From: an uncultured Bacteroidales bacterium
GTDB taxonomy: Bacteria; Bacteroidota; Bacteroidia; Bacteroidales; P3
NCBI GenBank assembly: GCA_944321735.1
Contig: CALUMK010000008.1
Span: forward strand, 1-64,000
Direction of reading: 5' to 3'
DNA length: 64,000 bases
Below, in pieces: positions 34,901 to 44,001 of the stretch; positions within the stretch are counted from its first letter, which is position 1, and each line of letters begins with the position of its first letter. Made by a program: the position numbers and the translations under genes. The notes below the pieces were generated by a model that made no database searches, had not been told where the DNA came from, and saw only the letters and a list, made by a program, of their open reading frames with translations.

Positions 34901-36370
34901 ATGGCTTACAACGAAGCGATGCTGATACGCCGCGACTTGCTCACCCGTGTGTGCAAGCTGATTCACAGCGGCACTTTGAGATCCGAAATCGACCGGGTTC
35001 CCCTTATCATGCGGCCCCGCTACAGCAAAGATGTGACCCGATGCTGCATTTACAAAGACCGGGCCGTCATCAAATACCGGCTGATGGCCATCCTAGGCTA
35101 TGATGTCCGGGACGAAAGGGATGAACTGACTCCTATTTCCGAATACGCCCGCATGGCCGAGGAAAGGACCGAGCAGACCACCACGATTCTGACGGTGGTC
35201 GACCTTGCGTGCAGCTCCTGCGTGCAAGCCAACTACGTGGTAACCAACATGTGCCACGGCTGCGTAGGCCACCCTTGCACCTTTGCCTGCCACAAGAACG
35301 CCATCAGCATCCATCACCAGGCCCACATCGACCCGTCCAAATGCGTCAGCTGCGGACTTTGCATGAAAGCCTGCCCGTTCAACGCCATCATCTATCAGGC
35401 CGTCCCCTGCGAGCAGTCCTGCCCCGTCAACGCTATTTCCAAAGACGAGCATGGCATCGAGCATATCAACGACGAGAAATGCATCTACTGCGGACGCTGC
35501 CGCGAAGCCTGCCCTTACGGCGCCATCATGGAAAAGACCTACCTGACCCAGATTTACCAGGCGTTGCGTTCGGACAAGAAAGTGATAGCCTTGGTAGCCC
35601 CTTCCATCCTCGGGCAGTTCCCCGCCGCTCCCGGCAAGCTGTTCAAAGCCATCAAGGAATTAGGCTTCGATGAAGTGGTCGAAGTAGCCGAAGGCGCCAA
35701 TATGACCGCCAAGCACGAGGCTTTCGAATTTGAAAAACGCGTAGTGGAAGAAGGCCAAAAGTTCATGACCACTTCCTGCTGCCACGCCTATACCGAATTG
35801 GTTCACAAGCACCTGCAATACCTTGAACCCTATGTGTCGCACACCCCGACCCCGGTAGTCTATACCGCCGGCTACGCCAAGAAGCGCAATCCAGGCTGCG
35901 TCACCGTGTTCTTCGCCCCCTGCTTGGCCAAACGCCACGAATCGATGGTGGCCAAGAACATAGACCTGGTGCTTTCCTACGAAGAACTGAGTGCCATGTT
36001 CATCGCCGCCGGCATCGACGTGCTCAAATGCGAAGAAGAGCCGCTGGCCGAAATGGACAACGCCGGCCGCGCCTTTCCCTATACCAAAGGGGTTACCGAT
36101 GCGGTCAAGCATTACGCCAAGAACCCGGATGCCATCCGGCCTTATTATATCGACGGCATCGACAAGGCGGTCATCAAGAGCCTCCGTACCGTGGAACAGA
36201 CCTGCGGCGGTCCCGACCAGCCCAACCTGATCGAGTTCATGATGTGCCAAGGCGGCTGCGTGAACGGTTGCGCCTCCATCGCCAACCCGCGCACGGCCAC
36301 CCGGCAGATCCAGACTTTCATCAAGGAAGACGACCAGCGCAAAGCAAACCAGAACGCAGCGCAAAACTAA
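34901..36370 (+). CDS. [FeFe]-hydrogenase-like iron-sulphur protein
   Basis: The 489-residue protein has an N-terminal domain with CSSC...CHGC, two 4Fe-4S ferredoxin units (DPSKCVSCGLCMKACPFNAI and NDEKCIYCGRCREACPYGAI) and a [FeFe]-hydrogenase large-subunit domain. The four H-cluster cysteines are kept, but the motifs differ from the classic ones: TSCCHAY instead of TSCCPxW, FFAPCLAKRHE instead of MPCxxKxxE, and FMMCQGGCVNGCAS instead of MACPGGCxxGGG. Such divergent monomeric forms are found in Bacteroidales. Activity could be hydrogen evolution, sensing or another redox task. No maturation genes (hydEFG) are in the window. xerD starts 6 bp later. Confidence 0.82.
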   Translation: MAYNEAMLIRRDLLTRVCKLIHSGTLRSEIDRVPLIMRPRYSKDVTRCCIYKDRAVIKYRLMAILGYDVRDERDELTPISEYARMAEERTEQTTTILTVVDLACSSCVQANYVVTNMCHGCVGHPCTFACHKNAISIHHQAHIDPSKCVSCGLCMKACPFNAIIYQAVPCEQSCPVNAISKDEHGIEHINDEKCIYCGRCREACPYGAIMEKTYLTQIYQALRSDKKVIALVAPSILGQFPAAPGKLFKAIKELGFDEVVEVAEGANMTAKHEAFEFEKRVVEEGQKFMTTSCCHAYTELVHKHLQYLEPYVSHTPTPVVYTAGYAKKRNPGCVTVFFAPCLAKRHESMVAKNIDLVLSYEELSAMFIAAGIDVLKCEEEPLAEMDNAGRAFPYTKGVTDAVKHYAKNPDAIRPYYIDGIDKAVIKSLRTVEQTCGGPDQPNLIEFMMCQGGCVNGCASIANPRTATRQIQTFIKEDDQRKANQNAAQN

Positions 36371-36376
36371 AGCCTC

Positions 36377-37405
36377 ATGCCTGCGTACCTTCGTGGATAC
36401 GAGTCTTACCTGCGGCTCGAAAAGCATCTTTCCGAGGCCAGCATTGCCGCTTACCTCCACGATATACGCCTGCTACTGCAGTTCCTAGGTTCCCATAAGA
36501 CGGCTTTCCCTTCATCCGGCCAATTTCCGGAACAAGGGGAAGCCGTTCCTTTATCGGCCGATTCCGAACGTCCCAATCCCACCCTTAGCACCCAACAGGA
36601 GAACGCTGCCTGGGACAAAGGATTGCAACGGGACACCTTGGCAAACATCCAAGCAGCCGATGTCGAGTGTTTCATCACCTTCCTGATGGACATCGGCATG
36701 AACGCCACATCCCAAGCCCGCATCCTTTCCGGCATCAAAAGCTTCTTCAACTACTTAGTCTTAGAGAATATCATCGAAAAATCCCCGGCAGAACTGATAG
36801 AAAGCCCAAAGCTCAAGCGACACCTGCCCGATGTGCTTTCCTACGAGGAAATCGCCCAGATACTCGACTCCATCGACTTGTCCACGGCTGAAAACCGCCG
36901 CAACCGCGCCATGCTCGAAACGCTCTACGCCTGCGGCCTGCGGGTATCGGAACTGGTCTCGCTCAAGATTTCCATGATTTATCCCAAGGAAGGTTTCGTG
37001 CGCATCATCGGCAAAGGCGACAAGGAGAGGCTTGTCCCCATCGGGCATACGGCCTTGGAACAGATTCTCACCTATATCAAAGCCGACCGCTGCCATATCG
37101 AAATCCAGAAAGGCAACGAGGATATCGTATTCCTGAACCGCTACGGCAAAAGCCTTTCGCGAATCATGGTCTTCAAGATTATCAAACGGCTGGTAGCCGA
37201 AGCCGGTATCCGGAAAACGGTCAGCCCCCATACCTTCCGCCACAGCTTCGCCACCCACCTCATCGAAGGCGGTGCCGATTTGCGTGCGGTCCAGGACATG
37301 CTGGGACACGAATCCATCACCACAACCGAAATCTATACCCATATAGACCGCCGTTACCTCCAAGACACCATCCGGCACTATCATCCGTTAGAGAAAAAAA
37401 ACTGA
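36377..37405 (+). CDS. xerD: Tyrosine recombinase XerD with an internal insert
   Basis: Partner of XerC in chromosome dimer resolution. The catalytic set is complete: R in YACGLRVSEL, K in IIGKGDKERLVPI, H-R in SPHTFRHSFATHL, H in MLGHESITTTE, and Y in IYTHIDRRYLQ. The 342-residue length is about 40 longer than usual. The excess is a Pro/Ser/Glu-rich insert at residues about 39-84 (36491-36628) within the N-terminal core-binding domain, between QFLG and NIQAADVE. The gene starts 6 bp after the hydrogenase-like gene. XerD rather than XerC is inferred because xerC-hpf is elsewhere. Confidence 0.88.
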   Translation: MPAYLRGYESYLRLEKHLSEASIAAYLHDIRLLLQFLGSHKTAFPSSGQFPEQGEAVPLSADSERPNPTLSTQQENAAWDKGLQRDTLANIQAADVECFITFLMDIGMNATSQARILSGIKSFFNYLVLENIIEKSPAELIESPKLKRHLPDVLSYEEIAQILDSIDLSTAENRRNRAMLETLYACGLRVSELVSLKISMIYPKEGFVRIIGKGDKERLVPIGHTALEQILTYIKADRCHIEIQKGNEDIVFLNRYGKSLSRIMVFKIIKRLVAEAGIRKTVSPHTFRHSFATHLIEGGADLRAVQDMLGHESITTTEIYTHIDRRYLQDTIRHYHPLEKKN

Positions 37406-37506
37406 CCAAGGCACAGCCCTGTGGCCGAAGGGCAAGTTTGATGCACCTCTTCCATTCTTTGTGGCTAAAAATTTTTCATTCTCATCTGTTTTTTTTCAAA
37501 ATTCCC

Positions 37507-37536
37507 TTGCCATATATCCGCTTTTTTATAATTTTG
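37507..37536 (+). promoter_or_regulatory. Promoter upstream of the tmRNA
   Basis: TTG at 37507-37509 and TAATTTTG at 37529-37536 are 19 bases apart, the Bacteroidota -33/-7 arrangement. Transcription would start near 37543, giving a precursor about 80 nt longer than the mature tmRNA at its 5' end. Confidence 0.6.
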
Positions 37537-37623
37537 CAAATTCGTTGCGAAGATAGGATGTGCCTCGGCATAATCAGAGTTCGACTTTCACTATCATCGC
37601 AACTTGTTTGCATCCAATAGAGA

Positions 37624-38003
37624 GGGGCCGACTGGTTTTGACAGCAGGGATAGTGGGAGAGCAAGCACGCCGAGGGTCGTGTATTTACCTCGTTAATATC
37701 AGTGCTCACGCCATTAAACGGCAACAATAGCGATTACGCTCTCGCTGCCTAGTACAAGGTACTAATTTCAGCGACGCTTCCGGAAAAAGCCTTGATTGAC
37801 GGCTCGTTTCCCTTGAAGTGCAAAACAATCAAAGTCAGTCCTGGTGCAGGTTCGCCTTCGGCCTGTAGCAGTACAAAGGAGGATAAGGCCTATGGTTGGA
37901 AGGTTTTTCGCCTGCCCGGGCTCGAAAACGAAAGGAAAAACTAAGCGTGTAGAAAACTTTTTTGCTACTTGTTTGGACGGCGGTTCGATTCCGCCCGGTT
38001 CCA
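37624..38003 (+). ncRNA. ssrA: Transfer-messenger RNA (tmRNA)
   Basis: The 5' end GGGGCCGACTGGTTTTGACAG and the 3' tRNA-like end with T-loop GGTTCGATTCC and acceptor CGGTTCCA are diagnostic. The seven-base acceptor stem pairs with G-T wobbles. The tag frame GGC AAC AAT AGC GAT TAC GCT CTC GCT GCC TAG (37720-37752) encodes GNNSDYALAA, ending with the ALAA degradation signal. tmRNA rescues stalled ribosomes with SmpB, which is not in the window. Length is about 380 nt in one piece, not permuted. A strong terminator follows after 6 bp. Confidence 0.95.
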
Positions 38004-38009
38004 CAAAAA

Positions 38010-38060
38010 AAAGAGGGAGACTGGAAGTTTCTGAAAAGAAATCTTGCAGTCTCCCTCTTT
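38010..38060 (+). terminator. Terminator after tmRNA
   Basis: AAAGAGGGAGACTG (38010-38023) and CAGTCTCCCTCTTT (38047-38060) are exact complements with a 23-base loop. The stem begins seven bases after the tmRNA 3' end. The remaining gap to ruvB (38061-38394) has no recognised feature apart from a possible -7 box TACCTTAG near 38346. Confidence 0.8.
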
Positions 38061-38394
38061 CCGTATTCGAACCCTCCCTTGCCAACGAGAATGCCCCTCC
38101 GCCAAATCAAGATTACCCCGGCAATAAAAGGCGTATCATGCCAAGCAAACCTCCCCATGGATTTCCTTAGCCGCAAGCAGGCTGCGCCTGATACATCCTG
38201 CCTATCCCTAACGGCTTCGTTTCCGACGGAATATAAAGCTGGCTATCAAGGCTATTATGGTCAGTGTTATCATGGGAATCGTCCTCCGATTGAATAACAA
38301 AGTTACAATATATTTCCCACATCGGAAAATTTCCGCGAATTGCCGTACCTTAGCAATTCGCTTTTCTAAAAAAGCAATCTTTTAAGCACTAAAG

Positions 38395-39420
38395 ATGAAC
38401 GACTTACTAAACCCAGACGCTTCCCGGCTCAGCGGCTCGGACAAAGAAGTGGAGAAAGCCCTCCGGCCCTCCGGCTTCGACAGTTTCCAAGGCCAGGAAG
38501 GCGTGGTGGAAAACCTCAAGGTCTTTGTCATGGCCGCCCGCCAGCGCAAGGAAGCCTTGGACCATGTGCTGCTGCACGGGCCTCCGGGATTGGGCAAGAC
38601 CACCCTTTCCTATATCATCGCCAACGAGCTTGGCGTAGGCATCAAGACCACTTCCGGCCCTGTCTTGGACAAGCCCGGAGAACTGGCCGGGCTGCTGACC
38701 AACCTCGAAGCCAACGACGTGCTGTTCATCGATGAAATCCACCGGCTTTCGCCCGTAGTGGAAGAATACCTGTATTCGGCCATGGAGGATTACAAAATCG
38801 ATATCATGATCGATACCGGTCCTAACGCCCGCAGCGTCCAGATCGGGCTAAACCCGTTCACGCTCATCGGGGCCACCACCCGTTCCGGACTGCTCACATC
38901 CCCTTTGCGTTCCCGCTTCGGCATCAATGCCCGGCTCACCTACTACGATGCCAGGACCCTGAACCTGATTATAAAACGCTCGGCCAAGCTGCTCCATGTC
39001 AAAATCCACGAGGATGCCGCTTTCGAGATTGCCCGCCGCAGCCGGGGCACGCCTCGTATCGCCAACCTCCTGCTTCGCCGCGTCCGCGACTTTGCCCAAG
39101 TGAAAGGCAACGGGGATATCGAAATCGGCATCGCCAAGCACGCCTTGGACGCGCTGAATGTGGACAAATACGGCTTGGACGAGATGGACAACCGCATCCT
39201 ATTGACTATCATAGACAAGTTCAAAGGCGGCCCGGTCGGGGTCAATACCATCGCGACCGCTGTGGGCGAAGATCCCGGCACTTTGGAAGAAGTGTACGAA
39301 CCCTATTTGATCCAAGAGGGCTTCCTGATGCGGACACCGCGCGGACGGGAAGTGACCGCTTTGGCTTACCAGCACTTGGGACGGATACCCAAAGGCATGG
39401 AAAACAGCCTTTTTGACTGA
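38395..39420 (+). CDS. ruvB: Holliday junction branch-migration helicase RuvB
   Basis: The 341-residue AAA+ motor drives branch migration with RuvA. Walker A is [12 protein letters not shown], Walker B is [11 protein letters not shown], sensor 1 is [18 protein letters not shown], and the C-terminal winged helix ends with [20 protein letters not shown]. Length and start ([10 protein letters not shown]) are normal, and unlike several neighbours it has no insert. queG follows after 14 bp on the same strand, so the two are likely co-transcribed. Confidence 0.96.
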   Translation: MNDLLNPDASRLSGSDKEVEKALRPSGFDSFQGQEGVVENLKVFVMAARQRKEALDHVLLHGPPGLGKTTLSYIIANELGVGIKTTSGPVLDKPGELAGLLTNLEANDVLFIDEIHRLSPVVEEYLYSAMEDYKIDIMIDTGPNARSVQIGLNPFTLIGATTRSGLLTSPLRSRFGINARLTYYDARTLNLIIKRSAKLLHVKIHEDAAFEIARRSRGTPRIANLLLRRVRDFAQVKGNGDIEIGIAKHALDALNVDKYGLDEMDNRILLTIIDKFKGGPVGVNTIATAVGEDPGTLEEVYEPYLIQEGFLMRTPRGREVTALAYQHLGRIPKGMENSLFD

Positions 39421-39434
39421 AAAGCATTCGATCG

Positions 39435-40619
39435 ATGAAAGCCTTGAATCCCGGTAATGCCACCTCCTCCATAACGTTTCAACCGAACGCCAAAGGGGAA
39501 ATCGATGCAGCCGGATTCAAGGCTTTCGCACGCACGTTGCCGGGCATCGGCGATATCGGCATCGTTCCCGCCAAAAGCGTTCCCGAATACCAGATGCAAT
39601 ACTGGCACCAGTATCTGGCTTCGGGTTGCCAAGCCGGGATGCAATACTTGGAACGGAACATCGAGAAAAGAGCCGACCCGAGAAGCCTCCTGCCCGAAGC
39701 CCGTAGCCTGATTGTCATCCTCTGCCCTTACCGTCCGCCCCTTGGAACGAAAACGAATCCGCATATCGCGCTCTACGCCCAAGGCAAAGACTATCACAAA
39801 ATCGTCAAGGACAAGCTCTTCCTATTGGCATCCAACCTGCCCCCCGCTGCGTTCCGAGCCTTCTGCGACACCGCGCCCCTGTTGGAAAAATACTGGGCCT
39901 GGCAAGCCGGATTAGGGTACATCGGGCGCAATACCCTGCTGATTCACCCCGTATTTGGAAGCTTCTGCTTCATCGGCATCCTGCTGAGCCAGCACTGTTT
40001 TGACCAGTACGACCATGCACTTCCCGATTCCGGGAGACTGAGCCTTTCTCCCGATGCAAGCCTTGAACCGGACCGAACCTGTCTATCCGACACCCCGGAT
40101 CGACCCGGCCTGAGAGATAAACCGATTCGGCCCGCCCCATCCATCGAAACCAAGGCGGCCGATTCGCCCGCCGCTTCCTCCAAGGCAAATTCCCAACATC
40201 CCTGCGCCAACTGCCATCGATGCGTGCAAGCCTGCCCCGGTCATGCCTTGAATCCCGGATTAGATGCCCGCCGCTGCTTCTCTTACCTGACCATAGAACA
40301 CAAGGGAGAACGTCCGCCCATTTCCGACCCCTACTGGTTCGGCTGCGATATCTGCCAGAATGTCTGCCCGGCCAACCGTTCCGTCCCTAAAACCGAAGAG
40401 GCTACGGACAATCCTGCCCTTCAGATACAGGGAACTTTCGACCCGGACTTCCTGCCACTGCCGGCCATAACGGACCTTAGCCCTGCCGGCATCGCGAAAA
40501 TGGAACAAAAGCAGTTCAACATCCTATTCAAGGAGTCCGCCCTGCAACGAGCCGGATTGGAAGGTTTGCAGAAAAACATCATAGCCTGGCAGAAAGAACA
40601 CACTTATAGCGATTTATAA
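39435..40619 (+). CDS. queG: Epoxyqueuosine reductase QueG with an internal insert
   Basis: QueG reduces epoxyqueuosine to queuosine at position 34 of GUN tRNAs with cobalamin. The N-terminal domain shows LPGIGDIGIVPA, DPRSLLPEARSLIV and the catalytic region KYWAWQAGLGYIGRNTLLI. Two 4Fe-4S motifs are CANCHRCVQACPGHAL and CDICQNVCPANR. At 394 residues it is longer than the usual 310-380. A Pro/Asp/Ser-rich insert of about 60 residues (40002-40193) separates FDQYD from the first cysteine cluster. The HEAT-like C-terminal extension of some QueG proteins is absent. Confidence 0.9.
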   Translation: MKALNPGNATSSITFQPNAKGEIDAAGFKAFARTLPGIGDIGIVPAKSVPEYQMQYWHQYLASGCQAGMQYLERNIEKRADPRSLLPEARSLIVILCPYRPPLGTKTNPHIALYAQGKDYHKIVKDKLFLLASNLPPAAFRAFCDTAPLLEKYWAWQAGLGYIGRNTLLIHPVFGSFCFIGILLSQHCFDQYDHALPDSGRLSLSPDASLEPDRTCLSDTPDRPGLRDKPIRPAPSIETKAADSPAASSKANSQHPCANCHRCVQACPGHALNPGLDARRCFSYLTIEHKGERPPISDPYWFGCDICQNVCPANRSVPKTEEATDNPALQIQGTFDPDFLPLPAITDLSPAGIAKMEQKQFNILFKESALQRAGLEGLQKNIIAWQKEHTYSDL

Positions 40620-40648
40620 CAAAGAATCGGAATTACAGAAAAAATGTG

Positions 40649-40656
40649 TACCTTTG
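40649..40656 (+). promoter_or_regulatory. -7 box before the gapA leader
   Basis: TACCTTTG matches TAnnTTTG and lies 30 bp after the queG stop. Transcription would start near 40662, leaving a leader of about 126 nt before gapA. The -33 region is not well matched. Confidence 0.5.
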
Positions 40657-40661
40657 TAATG

Positions 40662-40735
40662 TGTAGAGGTTCCAAACCTCTCAGGATCGGCTAAGTTCGC
40701 AAAATGATGCCGTCCTGTTGCTTTTGCTTGTACAA
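40662..40735 (+). ncRNA. Structured gapA leader or small RNA
   Basis: Two stems are visible: AGAGGTT/AACCTCT with a short loop, and AGGATCGG pairing with CCGTCCT across a loop containing CTAAGTTCGCAAAATGATG. An alternative pairing GCAAAA/TTTTGC is possible. The folded block begins at the predicted transcription start. It resembles no riboswitch I can name with confidence. It could be a cis-acting leader of gapA or an independent small RNA. Confidence 0.35.
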
Positions 40736-40787
40736 CAAAAGTCAATTACTCACAAAAAACAACCTTATACAACTAAAAACTTTTACC

Positions 40788-41798
40788 ATGTCAAAAATCA
40801 AAGTAGGGATTTGTGGTCTTGGCCGTATCGGCCGTCTTGTGCTTCGTGATATGATCGATCGGCCGGACGTTGAGATTGTGAATCTCAATATCACAGGCAG
40901 CGCCGAAACCTTGGCTCACCTGATCCGGTTCGATTCCGTCCACGGCAAGTTCAATGGAGAAGTCAAAGTAGAAGACGGGAAACTGGTAATCAACGGCAAG
41001 AAGATTGATTTGACATTGGAGCGGGACATTTCCAAAATAGACTGGGGAAAATACGATACCGATGTCGTCATTGAATCTACCGGGAAATTCCGGACTCGCG
41101 ACACAATGGGCAAACATATTCAAGGCGGTGCCAAGAAAGTGGTGCTGACCGCGCCTGCCAAAAGCGCTTCCGATGTGGATGCCACGATTGTCTGCGGAGT
41201 CAACGAGGAAATGATCAGACCTGATTTGCAATTGATTTCGAACGCTTCCTGCACCACCAACTGCCTTGCTCCGGTAGCTAAAGTGCTTCACGAATCGTTC
41301 GGTATCAAACGGGGGTTCATCAACACGGTACACTCCTATACCAACGACCAGATCGTGCTCGACTCACCGCATAAGGACTTGCGCCGCGCCCGCGCTGCCG
41401 CGCTTTCAATCATACCGACCAGCACCGGTGCCGCCAAGGCCGTAGGCTTGGTTCTGCCCGCACTACAAGGGAAAATGGACGGTTTGGCCATGCGCGTCCC
41501 CACTCCGGACGGTTCTGTCGTTGACCTGACAGCCGAAATGGAACGCAATGTAACCGTGGAAGAAATCAACGCCGCGATGAAAGCCGCTGCAGAAGGCTCG
41601 CTCAAAGGCATTCTGGAATACACCGAAGAACCTCTTGTCAGCGTCGATATCGTGGGCAATCCCAATTCTTCCATTTTCGATGCCAAACTGACTTCGGTCA
41701 TGGACGGTAATTTTGTCAAAGTCATGGCTTGGTACGACAACGAATTCGGTTACTCCAACCGGGTGGCCGACTTGGCTTGCAAGCTATTCAATAAGTAA
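40788..41798 (+). CDS. gapA: Glyceraldehyde-3-phosphate dehydrogenase, type I
   Basis: The 336-residue glycolytic enzyme oxidises glyceraldehyde-3-phosphate with NAD+. The Rossmann start KVGICGLGRIGRLVLRD, the active site SNASCTTNCLAPVAKVLHE with the catalytic cysteine, and the C-terminal MAWYDNEFGYSNRVADLA are typical. ATG at 40788 is chosen over 40704, which would translate the structured leader. It stands alone with its own promoter. The 90-120 bp to dxs hold no feature I can name. Confidence 0.96.
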   Translation: MSKIKVGICGLGRIGRLVLRDMIDRPDVEIVNLNITGSAETLAHLIRFDSVHGKFNGEVKVEDGKLVINGKKIDLTLERDISKIDWGKYDTDVVIESTGKFRTRDTMGKHIQGGAKKVVLTAPAKSASDVDATIVCGVNEEMIRPDLQLISNASCTTNCLAPVAKVLHESFGIKRGFINTVHSYTNDQIVLDSPHKDLRRARAAALSIIPTSTGAAKAVGLVLPALQGKMDGLAMRVPTPDGSVVDLTAEMERNVTVEEINAAMKAAAEGSLKGILEYTEEPLVSVDIVGNPNSSIFDAKLTSVMDGNFVKVMAWYDNEFGYSNRVADLACKLFNK

Positions 41799-41915
41799 GC
41801 GCGGCAACGGTTCTCTGAGTCCGCCGTCTTACGACTTGAAACGACGGAAAGGCGTGCCGGGATAGCGTGTCCGGCTCACCGCCAGCAGGTGGATAGAAAG
41901 CATTTTGGCTGCACA

Positions 41916-43895
41916 ATGGCCGATACGCTTTTTATCCACCTTTTTGCGACTTTAGCCCTATCCCTTTCGGATTACGGAAGCAAAGATGATTTTATAACCT
42001 TGGAAAGACTGTTAGACCATATCAATACCCCCGAGGACCTGAGAAAACTGAAGCCCTCCCAACTCCCGCAAGTGGCCGACGAGTTGAGGGAATTCATTAT
42101 CCGGGTCATCGCCAATCACCCAGGACATCTGGGAGCTTCCTTGGGGACGGTAGAACTGACCGTTGCCCTGCATTATATCTTCAACACGCCTTACGACCGC
42201 ATTATCTGGGACGTAGGGCATCAAGCCTACGGGCACAAAATCCTGACCGGAAGAAAAGACCGGTTCGCTTCGATACGCTGCTTGGACGGATTGAGCGGAT
42301 TTCCTTCCCGCTTTGAAAGCGAGTATGATGCCTTTGGCACCGGACACTCATCCACCTCCATTTCCGCCGCCTTAGGCATGGCCATCGCATCCAATCTCAA
42401 AGGAGAGAAAGACCGTCAGCACATAGCCGTGATTGGAGACGGTGCCATGACCGGAGGAATGGCATTCGAAGGTCTGAACAATGCCGGAGCCGCCCGGAGC
42501 AATCTTTTAGTGATTCTCAACGACAACGGCATGTCGATAGACGTAAGCACCGGGGCTCTAAGCCGTTATTTCACCCGGATGAAAGCCTCCAAATCCTACA
42601 ACCAGCTTAAAGACAGTGTCTGGAACATGATGGGGGGCGATTCCGACAAGCAATACCATCCCAAGCATTTCATCAGCAAGCTCACAGCGGCGATGAGTTC
42701 CCTTATCTCGCCTAAAACCAGCAATCTTTTCGAAGCCTTGAACTTCCGGTATTTCGGCCCAATCGACGGGCATGATATCCCGACCCTGCTGGCCGTGTTA
42801 TCCGACCTGAAAACCATCCAAGGCCCCAAGCTGCTGCATATCGTGACCGTCAAAGGCAAAGGTCTGAAGCAAGCCGAAGAAGACCCTACCGTCTATCATG
42901 CTCCCGGCCGCTTCGATTCCGCAACCGGGCAATTGTTGCCCAAAAGAATCGACCTCAGCCTTGCCCCCAAATACCAGGATGTATTCGGCAAAACCATCAT
43001 CGAATTAGCCAAGAGCAACCCTCGCATAGTGGGCATCACGCCTGCCATGCCTACCGGCTGCTCGTTGAGCATGATGATGAAAAAAATGCCGGAACGGGTT
43101 TTCGACGTGGGCATCGCCGAACAGCATGCGGTCACGTTCAGCGCCGGATTAGCGGCAGAAGGTATGATCCCGTTCTGCAACATCTATTCATCTTTCATGC
43201 AGAGAAGCTTCGACCAGGTAATCCACGATGTTGCCTTGCAAAGACTCCCGGTAGTCTTTTGTTTAGACCGAGCCGGTTTAGTGGGCGAAGACGGAGCGAC
43301 CCATCACGGAGCATTCGACTTAGCTTATTTCCGCCCGATACCGAACCTTGTCATCAGCGCGCCGATGAACGAAAGGGAGCTGCGCAACCTGATGTACACA
43401 GCCCAGTTACCCGAAACCGGACTGCCTTTCGTGATACGATATCCTCGCGGACGAGGGGTCACTCCTCGATGGAAAACACCACTGGAAATCCAGCCTGTGG
43501 GCAAAGGCATCTGCGTGAAAGAGGGCAAGGAAGCCGCCATTGTCTCCATCGGACATATCGGCAACAACGGCCTCAAAGCCATAGAATTGGCCGAAAGCCA
43601 ATGTCCGGCAAAACAGTTCGGGCTCTACAATATGATTTACTTGAAACCTTTGGACGAAGAATTGCTTCAAGAGGTTTTTGAAAAATACCCGCGTATTGTC
43701 ACACTCGAAGACGGGGTCTTGAACGGAGGCCTTTATTCGGCCGTCTGCGAGTTCGCTGCCCGGCACCATTACTCCAATCCTATCACGGGAATCGGCATTC
43801 CTGACCGATTCATCCACCAAGGCAGCATTCCCCAGCTTCAGGCGCTCTGCGGCATGGATCCGGAAAGCATTGCCAAGGTCCTCCTCGGCCGATAG
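41916..43895 (+). CDS. dxs: 1-deoxy-D-xylulose-5-phosphate synthase
   Basis: This thiamine-diphosphate enzyme makes DXP from pyruvate and glyceraldehyde-3-phosphate, the first step of the MEP isoprenoid route. The TPP motif GDGAMTGGMAFEGLNNAG...ILNDNGMSID and DRAGLVGEDGATHHGAFD are clear. The start is uncertain. ATG at 41889 or 41916 gives a hydrophobic leader (FIHLFATLALSLS) that the family does not have. The conserved part begins near LERLLDHINTPEDLRKL, so a TTG near 42000 may be the true start. At about 630-660 residues the length is otherwise normal. It follows gapA, which supplies one substrate, but I see no shared operon signal. Confidence 0.9.
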   Translation: MADTLFIHLFATLALSLSDYGSKDDFITLERLLDHINTPEDLRKLKPSQLPQVADELREFIIRVIANHPGHLGASLGTVELTVALHYIFNTPYDRIIWDVGHQAYGHKILTGRKDRFASIRCLDGLSGFPSRFESEYDAFGTGHSSTSISAALGMAIASNLKGEKDRQHIAVIGDGAMTGGMAFEGLNNAGAARSNLLVILNDNGMSIDVSTGALSRYFTRMKASKSYNQLKDSVWNMMGGDSDKQYHPKHFISKLTAAMSSLISPKTSNLFEALNFRYFGPIDGHDIPTLLAVLSDLKTIQGPKLLHIVTVKGKGLKQAEEDPTVYHAPGRFDSATGQLLPKRIDLSLAPKYQDVFGKTIIELAKSNPRIVGITPAMPTGCSLSMMMKKMPERVFDVGIAEQHAVTFSAGLAAEGMIPFCNIYSSFMQRSFDQVIHDVALQRLPVVFCLDRAGLVGEDGATHHGAFDLAYFRPIPNLVISAPMNERELRNLMYTAQLPETGLPFVIRYPRGRGVTPRWKTPLEIQPVGKGICVKEGKEAAIVSIGHIGNNGLKAIELAESQCPAKQFGLYNMIYLKPLDEELLQEVFEKYPRIVTLEDGVLNGGLYSAVCEFAARHHYSNPITGIGIPDRFIHQGSIPQLQALCGMDPESIAKVLLGR

Positions 43896-43965
43896 CCTCT
43901 TATAATCCCATTGCAAAGACGTCCTCCCATAAAGGAAATTTTCAACTTCCCCACTCCATAAAACC

Positions 43966-43997
43966 AACGCCCGGCCGTATCCACGACCGGGCGTTTC
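43966..43997 (+). terminator. Terminator after dxs
   Basis: AACGCCCGG (43966-43974) and CCGGGCGTT (43987-43995) form a perfect GC-rich stem with a 12-base loop, followed by a short T stretch, about 70 bp after the dxs stop. Confidence 0.75.
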
Positions 43998-44001
43998 TGT
44001 A

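Noticed and set aside
40662..40735. Signal recognition particle RNA
   Set aside because: CAGGATCGG superficially resembles the SRP domain IV start, but it pairs with CCGTCCTG, and no GGAA-type apical loop with the conserved symmetric loop is seen. I kept it only as a leader or small RNA.
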